From: Annulohypoxylon bovei var. microspora
Lineage: Eukaryota; Ascomycota; Sordariomycetes; Xylariales; Hypoxylaceae
Direction: 5' to 3'
Assembly (NCBI GenBank): GCA_022836615.1
Contig: MU405289.1
Coordinates: 115,459 to 179,458 of the forward strand
DNA length: 64,000 nt
Position 1 is the first letter of the stretch. Each line of letters opens with the position of its first letter. The notes beneath the pieces are model-generated. The model ran no database searches. It was given only the letters and a program-made list of their open reading frames with translations, and had not been told where the DNA came from. This document shows, piece by piece, positions 48,272 to 57,024 of the stretch. A program made the translations under genes and the position numbers.

Positions 48272-48616
48272 TGCTCATTACTCGGGGGAGAAGAAAAAAA
48301 GAAGATAGGCCAACGGAAATAATTTGAAGCAGTCGTTTGCTGGATCAAGAAAAATTGACTTTAGAAAATTTCCCAGGTTCAAGGATGAGCAAGGATCCCC
48401 ACATTATCTAACTTTGAGGCTACAAGGTTTTATCGATAGAGTTTTGAGCAAATGGGATTATTGTTGCCCCACAAAAGGTTGTCTCTGCCCCTCTAACGGC
48501 ATCGCATCTACGTATTTTATCAATCTTAGGCATTATTTATTATTTATTACACACACCTTCACTTTGTTAACCTCGCTACGCCATATCTCAATAATGCTTG
48601 TTAGAGTTCCGCCGCC
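48272..48616. promoter_or_regulatory. Bidirectional promoter MPP10 / AP-3 mu with PAC-like and RRPE-like words
   Basis: This 345-bp gap separates two head-to-head starts. It contains AGAAAAATTG (48348-48357) and GAAAATTTC (48364-48372), similar to the RRPE word of ribosome-biogenesis genes, and GATGAGC (48384-48390), the core of the PAC word. They lie 75-120 bp upstream of MPP10. The grouping is typical of SSU-processome gene promoters in yeast; its function here is inferred. Confidence 0.4.
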
Positions 48617-50279
48617 ATGAACGGTGTAATAGAGGCGCTGCACATCTATGATGAGCATAAGTTAGTCCTCAGAGAAGCTATTGGGGTTGTTTCAAGCTAA
48701 TAGTAGATTTAGTCGCGCGATCCTCTCTCATACTTATGCCTCTCGCCCTCTTTCCGCGAATCATCTCCTACCGCTTTATCTCGAACACCCAACTCCGAGA
48801 CCCAACCTGATCTACCTATCAAATACCAATCCACCGACACTTGTATTTAGCCTCACCCATGCGAATCTACTTTACCTGGCCACCTCTTCCTCGGAAATCG
48901 AACCTCTCCTTGTCCTCGAGTTCCTTCATCGCATCATCGATGCTCTCGAAGAGTTCCTTGGCGCGCCAGTGCTAGCGCACAAGATCGAAGCAAACTACGA
49001 TGTCGTTGCTCAGCTACTTACTGAGATGTGCGATGCCGGCACCATCAGTACTACCGAACCGAACGCCTTGAGAGACGTCGTTGAAGTGGAAGGTCTTTTG
49101 GGGAAACTGCTAGGTAGCATTAACCTACCTGGCAAGTCTCCAACCCTTCAAAGCACGCCGTCCCTTGCGGCCCAGAATGCGCCTGCACTACCTTGGAGGC
49201 GAGCGAACGTGCGACATACGTCGAACGAACTGTATGCCGATGTCGTAGAGACCCTCACAGTTACTCTTGCGCCATCTGGCAGACCCATTGCCGCATTTGC
49301 CAACGGTACCATCGCGTTTACATCTAAGGTATCCGGGGTACCAGATATACTTTTAAACCTAACTGGACCATCGGGGAAGCACAATTTGAAAAGCGTCATG
49401 GAGCTTCCGGTGTTTCATCCATGCGTACGCTTAAACAGATGGAAGGATAATCCAGGAGAGCTTAGCTTCATACCACCGGATGGGCGATTTATCCTTGCAG
49501 GCTACGAGGTGGATTTACTACCTTTTACAAATGGGAAGAGCGGGAATTTCAACTCGAACAGCCTGAGGCTCCCGGTGAACATAGAGGTTAAGACGGGGTT
49601 GGGATTAACTGGTTCCGATTTCGAGGTGCGGCTCAACATCAACAGGAACTTTGGACCCTCTAATTCCTCGATATCTGGATCTTCCGGTAGGGGAGGAGGT
49701 CCAGGTGGAAGAGGTTTTGGTGGGCCACATTCTGGTTCGGCCGCGGCACCATTATTGCAAGACCTTATCGTTTCGGTACCGTTACCTTCTGAGGTTAGAA
49801 ACCTCCTAGACATTCGGCCGAGCAAAGGAGACGCTAGTTTCAACCCAGGGGATAAAGTGTTAGAATGGGCTATACCCACGAAAGAGCTTTCATCTGGGAC
49901 ATCATACTATGGTCTTCGATGCACAGTACAGGGACCTCTGGCTGAAAACCAAGAGGACTCAGATCCTAATGGATTTGGCTTCGGTAAGGAATACACTTAC
50001 GACGAGCCGTACCAAAGCAGCGCAGATGTGAAGGCCAAAAAGAACGAAGGAAGCTCCGAGGACGAGAAAGATGCAAAGAAAATAGCCCAGAATAAGATTC
50101 TGATGCCAAGTTCTACATCTGTTAGTTTCTCGGTCAAGGGGTGGTTATCAAGCGGAATCAAGGTCGAGAGCATCCAAATCGACGCAAGGAAAAGTCGTGG
50201 CATTGGCGAGGGAATAAAGCCATATAAAGGGGTAAAGTACCTTACTATCAGTAAGGGAGGCGTCGAGATTAGATGTTGA
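48617..50279 (+). CDS. apm3: AP-3 adaptor complex mu subunit
   Basis: Medium subunit of the AP-3 adaptor, which binds tyrosine-based sorting signals and carries cargo from Golgi/endosomes to the vacuole. Two exons, join(48617..48660, 48704..50279), give 539 residues. Exon 1 encodes MNGVIEALHIYDEH; a tiny 43-nt intron (GTTAGT donor) follows. The acceptor is a tandem TAGTAG, so 48704 or 48707 are both in frame and differ by one residue. An N-terminal longin-like domain (about 1-150, with LLPLYLEHPTPRPNLIYL) is followed by the mu-homology domain (about 185-539, with ELYADVVETLTVTL and the end YKGVKYLTISKGGVEIRC). A Gly-rich loop (SSGRGGGPGGRGFGG) and a Lys/Glu-rich loop are insertions in the domain. 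Confidence 0.93.
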
Positions 50280-50851
50280 ACACTGCATTTGCGTTTTACG
50301 CGCAACAGACGTTACATTTTGGCGTTGGAGTACCTACATGTCTGCATTGCATGATTGGCGTTAGGCATGATACACTTGCTAGAGCTACGGACATTACCAC
50401 ACATAGATCAGCAGGGTGAGAGCTACCAATTGAATGATTATACGGGCTCCAATAGGTCTACCTGACCCAACTCACGCATCTACTTGAATTTGGTGAAGAT
50501 ATGATAAATATAAGAGTTCGATCTCTTTAGAAGTCATTTCTAACGGTTACGTTCGGATGTACATGGGTACCTTACGTCCGTCCGGGGAAGGATGTGGGGG
50601 AATATCTGCTGACAAGGGAGAGGGCGGGCCGAGGTAGCTCCCCATACCTACCAAGAGCTGCAAGAGCTGCAAGAGTCATCGAAGCTTCTTCCTTTCACCT
50701 TTTTAAAACATCCATTCCCTTAACCCGAAGTGCTTTCTACATCTAACATATTCTATTCTAGTTTCCAAACCTTTCGGTGTAGAATATAATCGATGACCGT
50801 GAGAATTGACTTCCATCGCGCAAACGTAGCTTGTCTACACAATCCACAGCG
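50280..50851. other. Intergenic region, 0.57 kb
   Basis: 3' flank of AP-3 mu and promoter/leader of the MCAT gene. It contains a GAGCTGCAAGAGCTGCAAGAG tandem near 50654-50676 (9-bp unit). No gene. Confidence 0.5.
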
Positions 50852-52176
50852 ATGAGCTCGCTCTTAACCCCGATGCGCCAGTACGCCCGCACAGTTTGCG
50901 CGGTATGTCGCCGGCTCGGTTCTTCCGACTTCCAAGCTCCCACGCCACTCCCTGTATCTCGAATTGGACGTCGAAATTATGCTTCGACGAAGGGGAGAAG
51001 GCCGCGGACAGCTATCTTCTTTCCAGGTCAGCGGATTCCAATGGACCACTTCGACACTTGAACTGACTAGCTGCTGCTGCTACAGGCCAAGGAGTTCAGA
51101 AAGTCGGGATGCTTACCCCTTGGCTGGAAGCCTTTCCGCGCCAGGTCGCACGTATCATGGACGAGATTGACAGCTACATGGGATACAAGCTGTCCGACAT
51201 AATACAAGACGGACCCAGCCGGGTGCTAACCGCAACACCGAACGCCCAGCCCGCGATCATGGCGACCTCGATCCTTATCCTCCGCATCCTCGAGAGCGAA
51301 TTCAACTTTGATATTTCCAAACGAGTAGACGTGTCTCTCGGACATTCGTTAGGCGAATTCGCAGCTCTGGTCGCGGCTGGCGTGCTGGAGTTCGAGGACG
51401 CCTTGTACATGGTGCGCCGGCGCGCGGAGGCTATGGCGGAGGCTACCCGCCGGGCCAAAGAGAAATATGGCGGCGAGTACGGAATGGTGGCCATTGTTAC
51501 TGAATCCGAGTATCTCAACTCCCTCATCGAGGCTATAGACGAGTTCGTCGGGTACCGCAGCGCGGGCGCAAGGGGCGAGAGCGCCGAATCGATGAAGCCG
51601 ATCGACCAAGTACTCATCGCGAACGTGAATAGCAAGAACCAAATCGTGCTGAGCGGGAGCGTACAGAGGATAAAGGAGCTAGTGGCTCACGTCCGCCAGT
51701 TCCTAGGTCATGACCCGAGAGCGGTCCGGTTAAATAGCGACAGCCCGTTCCACAGCCCCATCATGCGGCCGGCTGTCAATGTGATGCGGGAACTCGCCTC
51801 GGGAAAGAGCAGAGTAAGGGGCCATGAAAACGAGGATATCATTACCTTCCCGGGCCGGCTGGAGTGTGTGAGTAACGTGACAGCCCGGCCATTCGGAAGC
51901 GCAGCGGAAGTTAAAGAGTTATTGGCGCGGCAATGCCTCGAGACGGTTAGGTGGTGGGATAGCATCAGATATCTTGACCAAGAACAGAAGGTAAGAAGGT
52001 GGATAGGTATCGGCCCCGGAAAAGTGGGAAGGAATCTGGTAGGCAAGGAGGTCGGTATGCGCGGCACGGATTCGGTTAAGGGCGGCGGTGTTTGGGCTAT
52101 CACGGATCCGATAGAGATCGAGGACGTTCTGAAAGGGTTAGAGAAAACAGAATTTCTGCAGGAGGACGAGGAATAG
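50852..52176 (+). CDS. mct1: Mitochondrial malonyl-CoA:ACP transacylase
   Basis: Transfers malonyl groups from CoA to acyl-carrier protein in mitochondrial type II fatty-acid synthesis, the route to octanoyl-ACP and lipoate. Two exons, join(50852..51026, 51086..52176), give 421 residues. The Arg-rich, acid-poor N-terminus (MRQYARTVCAVCRRL, then RRNYAST) looks like a mitochondrial presequence. Splicing completes FFPGQGVQK, whose GQG forms the oxyanion region (59-61). The nucleophile is in GHSLGE (Ser146), the supporting Gln in NAQPAIM (113), and the catalytic His in SDSPFHSP (281). Length fits Mct1/FabD. The intron donor is GTCAGC, weaker than its neighbours. Confidence 0.93.
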
Positions 52177-52603
52177 CCCCTTCGAAGTACTAGACCGGGA
52201 TGCTGGGTTACATAGTAAGGGGGCTTTACTGTACGATGTGAACCTTGATATTTGTTAAGCCTCCCGAAATGTTTGGTATCATTTTTTAGATATGATGCTA
52301 GCTACGGCACTATAGAAACGGCGTCTTTAACAATATTTCATTGCTGTTTAAACAATTTAAAATAACTGGGCTCATATCATGTCATTCAATACTTGTTCAT
52401 CTAACTACGCTTAAATTTAAGGGCATCGCTAGACCCCTGATTCACCCAGTGCTGAATAGTGGGGCGAGATAACTTGAAGCTCGCTATCGATAGAGCTTCA
52501 ATCCTCAACTTTCGTTTCGTCACTCAGTTTGATTCAAGTTTCCATTCTCCGTCTTCACCAAAACCAGCGCGCACATAGCATAAAGCCAGCAGCGCATGTC
52601 ACA
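52177..52603. other. Intergenic region, 0.43 kb
   Basis: 3' flank of MCAT and promoter of the TRAPPC2L-like gene. A/T-rich patch at about 52310-52370. No gene. Confidence 0.5.
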
Positions 52604-53473
52604 ATGGCCGCCGGAATACCCTCTATAGCCTGCCTAGGCGTCATAGGGCGAAATGTACGTTCCTATATCTCCTTCCCCTTTTCTTACTTCTCCTTAACTC
52701 TCCATCCACAATCCCCAATCCCACCTCACCTTACACCCCCTTCCTTTCCCACCCTCACATCCCTAGGTATCAAAACCTATACCTGCGACCTAGAGTCCAT
52801 AACCTGCAACCCACCAGCCCTGCTAACCTACCGCGAAATCCCGCAGAACAACCCCCTCCACATAACCATCTTCCCCTCCTACGACGCCGCGACCAACAAA
52901 CGCGCCCCGCTGCGCACGCCCCTGCAGTTCTCGCTGCTGCTCTCCAGCACCCTCGACGTGTTCGAGGCGCGCCGCCGCGCCAGCAACCCCGGCTCCACGA
53001 CCTCGGCGGCGGCCGGCGGCTCCAGCGCGGCCCCCATCGTCACCGGCGACTTCGGGCTGCTGCACGCCGTCGACGAGCGCCTGGCCGCCTACGGCTTCGA
53101 GACCAACACCGGCGTCAAGTTCGTCGCCGTCGTCGACATGCGCGGCCGCTTCTTCGCGCCCGGCGGCTCTTCTGGCGCTGGTATGGGGATGGGGGGAGCG
53201 GGCAGCGCCGCCGCCGATCGCACGATGAGCTTGGGCGCGGCGGGCGCGGGCGTGAGGGCCGGCGTTGGACTTAGGGAGCAGGAGCTTAGGGTCGTGTTCC
53301 GCGCGGTCCAGACCGCGTACGTGCGCTTGCTGCAGAACCCGTTTTATGACCCCGATGAGCACGCGCCGCTGCTGCCGGCGGGTGGCGGGGGGAAGAGGAT
53401 CACGAGTCGCAAGTTTGCGGAGGAGATGAGGAGGATTGGGGAGGGGTGGGCGCCGGGGGTGACGAATTTGTAG
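52604..53473 (+). CDS. TRAPP complex subunit, TRAPPC2L-like (sedlin fold)
   Basis: Small longin-fold subunit of the TRAPP tethering complexes (TRAPPC2L; yeast Tca17), acting in Golgi and endosomal traffic. Two exons, join(52604..52654, 52847..53473), give 225 residues. Exon 1 encodes MAAGIPSIACLGVIGRN; a 192-nt intron with GTACGT donor and TGCTAACC branch site follows, then NNPLHITIFPSY. The conserved core is LQFSLLLSSTLDVFEAR, GDFGLLHAVDERLAAYGFETNTGVKFVAVVD and LRVVFRAVQTAYVRLLQNPF. Two low-complexity insertions set it apart from animal homologues: Ala/Ser/Gly at about 80-95 and Gly/Met/Ala at about 137-170. Exon 2 is very GC-rich, producing a long antisense shadow. The C-terminus (RITSRKFAEEMRRIGEGW) is typical of fungal members. 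Confidence 0.87.
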   Translation: MAAGIPSIACLGVIGRNVRSYISFPFSYFSLTLHPQSPIPPHLTPPSFPTLTSLGIKTYTCDLESITCNPPALLTYREIPQNNPLHITIFPSYDAATNKRAPLRTPLQFSLLLSSTLDVFEARRRASNPGSTTSAAAGGSSAAPIVTGDFGLLHAVDERLAAYGFETNTGVKFVAVVDMRGRFFAPGGSSGAGMGMGGAGSAAADRTMSLGAAGAGVRAGVGLREQELRVVFRAVQTAYVRLLQNPFYDPDEHAPLLPAGGGGKRITSRKFAEEMRRIGEGWAPGVTNL

Positions 53474-53772
53474 AGGGAGAAGGGGGGATAGGAAAGGAGA
53501 AAGGGAAAGAGAGAAATCGGGAAGATTGTGTGGAGGTTGAGTAGGTAAGAGTAAGGAGCGGTTACGGGAGAGATTAGAGGGTCTTGATTTACTTTTAACG
53601 TGTATGCATACGTAGACGGCGTCACGGGCTGGCATAGAGCACGGAGTCTAGGGTCTAGGTGTTTATATCCATGGAAATGTCACGTGTATGTTATTTTCAT
53701 TCATACAGGTTTATTTGCGCAATCGCGTGCGTGCTCTACCTAGCTATGGTACAGCCATCCCATCCTTCGTTA
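53474..53772. other. Short convergent intergenic region
   Basis: 299 bp between the 3' ends of the TRAPPC2L-like (+) and AFG1-like (-) genes. Starts with a G/A-rich stretch; no gene or clear terminator structure. Confidence 0.5.
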
Positions 53773-55773
53773 TCAAGCACTCTTTTTCTGATCACCTTCG
53801 TCTGAGAAGGCCTTTCGCATCTGCTCGATTCGCAGTCGCTGCAGGCCAGCTGGCTCCTCGAGCTCTACGGATGGTCCCACGCTGCCGTCGCTTCCTCTGA
53901 AAGACTTCATGCTGGGCCACGGCCGAGGCTTCGACGCCGGGGAGTGCTCCCAGTGCCGCGCTTCTGCTGGAAGCGGCTGCCACCAGTCCCCCGTGCGGGC
54001 GTGCCACCGGGCGCCGCACAGCTCCCAGAGGCGGCTGGTCGCGCGCTTGTACGCGAACCGCTCGTCCTCGCCCGTGAACGCGCCCGTGTTGCTGAAGTCT
54101 ACCTTGGACTTCTGCTCCACGCCGAAGTCGGAGTCCTGGTCCGGGTCGTAGTCCGTGTTGTTCGAGTCGGCATAGGAAGATATGTTAGGTCTGAATGGCG
54201 ACATCGTGTCCTGGTAGGCTTCGGCGATGGTCTCGGAGTGCATGGCGTCGTCGTCGACCCGTTCGCCTCCTTGGGCGCCTTGCTTTGCGGGCGAGGGGGA
54301 TGGGGCGGCCTTGGTTTCCGGGAAGAAGAGGTCGTCGGGGCCGGCTTCGGCCCGCACGAGGAGCTTGCAGCGTGCTTCGTATAGTGCGTCCAGAAGCGTG
54401 ATGAGACGCCTAGCCTCGTTCTTCTTAAGGACGGATAGGGTTGGGATGTCATCGATGATGAAGGTGTGGAAGGTCGAGGCCATCGTGATGTAATCGGCTG
54501 GTCCAAATGTGGATACCAGGTCGTGGAAATTCCACCAGACGGTCCCGTCATACTGATGCGGGATCGTGATGGTTCGGCCGTAAATAGTCAGTGTGGAGGA
54601 TTCCCAAGGAACCCCTCCGTTGCTAGAGGTTGAGGCTAGGTTCTTCAATGTTTCTACCCATACGGTTTTATCTGCCTCACCAATGATGAAGTAATTCTTC
54701 GGCGTTGTGAGTGAAACACCTGGTTCATCAATCTCTCGAGTGTCTACACCGAAGCTGGAAGTCACTTGAACGGTGGTACCTGATAAATCATCGGACGTAG
54801 TATCTTCAGCAACAGCTTTGGTGTACTGGTTTGATGATTCGCCGACTTCGCGACGTCTCCAGTCCTTACCGCCTTCCATGTTCCAGAACTCGCATCTCGC
54901 CTTCAAGACTTCAAGGAACGATGCGAAGTCGCTGGTAGAGCCGAATAGTTCTCCTTTGTCGCGAGTCTTTCGAAGTCCTAAGGCTCGACTTATTAGACCA
55001 CTAGTCGTAGGAGGGACGTAGTCGATGCCGGTGGCCTTCTCTAGTTCTTCGGGCATACGGTTCGAGGAGGCAACAAGGACACCGCCTAGCTGGAAGAAAG
55101 CAATGAATAGGTTACTGAGGATCTTGCTCGCTGCTTTGTCTGGTAACTGGAATTCGTCCAGGAAGAGAATAGGCGATTTTTCAACCATGTCCTTGGCCAT
55201 CCATAGTAGGGAATACTCCTGATCATCAGGGTCCAATTGTTGATGTGATTTGCGGTGATGCTCTAGTTGTGATAGTGTGTATAGCATGAAGGTATTGAAA
55301 TGCCATCTTCTCTTTCGGCTCGTAGGCAAGCCATCGGCTAGAAGATCGATGAGCATCGACTTGCCGGTACCTACCTCACCCGACAGAAACAGGCCCTGGG
55401 GAGAATCTATTTGAATGGCTTCTTCATGACTTGTTAGGGTTCTGACTAAGGCTAGAGTATCTCTGCGCTCGTTACGTCTGGAGAACTGGGCGAAAAGAGG
55501 ATTGCGCCAGATTGGATGACTCTCGACTGCGAGAGTGCGCGATCCATCTTCATCATCCTTGTTCTTGGTGCGGTCCAATGCATCAGTAATGGCCTTCAGT
55601 CTTGTACGATACTCAGACGCAGGTGAATAGTCCTTGAGTCGATGATAGATCTTTCGAAGGTGAATTGCCAACCTATGCTGACCAGCATCAGGGTGGCAGG
55701 TTCCAGTTGCGAGCAATGATCGATACTTCACCAGGGGATCAGTGATCGCAATCGAACTGATTCCACGTCTCAT
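53773..55773 (-). CDS. AFG1-like mitochondrial ATPase
   Basis: AAA-type P-loop ATPase of the AFG1/LACE1 family, which helps turn over mitochondrially encoded respiratory-chain subunits at the inner membrane. A single exon encodes 666 residues, long for the family. The N-terminus (MRRGISSIAITDPLVKYRSL) has few acidic residues; a mitochondrial presequence is plausible but weak. Walker A is GEVGTGKS (132-139) and Walker B ILFLDEF (202-208). A sensor-like ASSNRMPEEL (235-244) follows, then RALGLRKT, the HDLVSTFGPADYITMA stretch and DIPTLSVLKKNEARRLITLLDALYE, all family signatures. The C-terminal about 190 residues are lower complexity and end in KAFSDEGDQKKSA. Confidence 0.93.
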   Translation of the reverse strand: MRRGISSIAITDPLVKYRSLLATGTCHPDAGQHRLAIHLRKIYHRLKDYSPASEYRTRLKAITDALDRTKNKDDEDGSRTLAVESHPIWRNPLFAQFSRRNERRDTLALVRTLTSHEEAIQIDSPQGLFLSGEVGTGKSMLIDLLADGLPTSRKRRWHFNTFMLYTLSQLEHHRKSHQQLDPDDQEYSLLWMAKDMVEKSPILFLDEFQLPDKAASKILSNLFIAFFQLGGVLVASSNRMPEELEKATGIDYVPPTTSGLISRALGLRKTRDKGELFGSTSDFASFLEVLKARCEFWNMEGGKDWRRREVGESSNQYTKAVAEDTTSDDLSGTTVQVTSSFGVDTREIDEPGVSLTTPKNYFIIGEADKTVWVETLKNLASTSSNGGVPWESSTLTIYGRTITIPHQYDGTVWWNFHDLVSTFGPADYITMASTFHTFIIDDIPTLSVLKKNEARRLITLLDALYEARCKLLVRAEAGPDDLFFPETKAAPSPSPAKQGAQGGERVDDDAMHSETIAEAYQDTMSPFRPNISSYADSNNTDYDPDQDSDFGVEQKSKVDFSNTGAFTGEDERFAYKRATSRLWELCGARWHARTGDWWQPLPAEARHWEHSPASKPRPWPSMKSFRGSDGSVGPSVELEEPAGLQRLRIEQMRKAFSDEGDQKKSA

Positions 55774-57024
55774 CTTGAACCTTTATTATGGAGTAGGTCC
55801 TCCTCCGAGCTGTAAGTAGAATATACGGGTTTATGTGTGTAAACGTTCATAAGGCAGTTTGTCCGGAATACCTAGCCGATGAGAGATGAGAGAGATGAGA
55901 TGGAAGAGTCGCAAAGAAGCGCAAACCTCGGATTTCTAGTAGGGTACAAGATCAACGTGAAGTAGACCATGACCCAGATTACTAGATTCCTCAATGTTTG
56001 GTGCGTCTTGGTAGATAGACATTTCAAGGTGATTAGCTGTAGAATCTATCTTCCCCAAGATGCTAGGGAAAATGATCAGGAAAAAAGGAATAAAAATCGC
56101 AAGTAAATAAACAATGGAGATCTAGATAACCCAAAACCTGAACAATCCAATAATAAAAGACCGAAATCCAAAAGACAAGTCGTCGACACGATATTAACAA
56201 TTTGAAAATGGTAGATCGAAAAGTACGTCAAACGTTGAGGTCATCGTCGAGTCGAGGCTCAAGGTAAGAGGTTGCCCCGGATTTGTTATTCTAAGTTGAT
56301 TGGCTGCAGATGGGCCAACGCACGGGGCAGGTGACAACCTGCAAAGCACTTGACCCGTTCTGCCCGTTTTGTCCGTCCCTAAGCGGCAAGCACACATTGC
56401 AGATCTCACGCGAAGGGTCCTCTCATTTCTAAAACGGTCTAGCTTCAGCCGCGCTTGCGATGAACCTTAAATTTCTAGGTATGTACCTATCATAGGAATT
56501 TACTATGTGAATATACCTTTTAGCTTACCTACAGCTAATAACTGCCTGTTGCCTGCCCTGGCTACGTAGCTCCAGTGAAAGTTCCAAGGTTCCAACCCAA
56601 TTCCAATGGGGAACTAGGGCCTTATGTGTCTGTGTTGCCGTGTTATTTTTTTTTTCTTCCTTTCTTTACAGGTACCCAGTCAAGGTCAACAGGACCCAAT
56701 CAATTGTAGCCAAACATTGACGGCCTCGTCATTCTTTCGCGAGCGAATACCTTCACCATTCAATCCTTCATTTTCTTCACCTTCACCTTGTCACCATCTC
56801 ACACCTTTTTCTATTTACCATTTTATCCACGTCCACATCCGCATCCACATCCACATTCGCATCCATCAATTTCTAAATCTCCTCACGATGAGCAAAATTT
56901 TTCCACACCAATCGACACATCGATAAAAAGCGATTTCGCTTTTCCCTTAGAAAAATTCATAATCCGATTGCATCGTTGATTCGACCGTGTACATCTAAAA
57001 CCTCATACCGCATTTCTCGACATC
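55774..57024. other. Divergent intergenic region between AFG1-like and Nup133 genes, 1.25 kb
   Basis: Promoters of both genes. It contains GATGAGA repeats near 55880-55900, GTATGTACCTA near 56479 and, in the probable 5' leader of Nup133, a tandem of CATCCA/CATCCG/CATTCG hexamers (about 56826-56866). No further gene supported. Confidence 0.5.
56826..56866. repeat. Degenerate hexamer repeat in the Nup133 leader
   Basis: Tandem CCACATCCGCATCCACATCC-type units with mismatches. It lies upstream of the ATG and is probably transcribed but untranslated. Confidence 0.7.

Noticed and set aside
52823..53635. 270-codon minus-strand frame over the TRAPPC2L-like gene
   Set aside because: Arg/Ala/Gly-rich shadow of a GC-rich exon; the + frame has conserved longin sequence.
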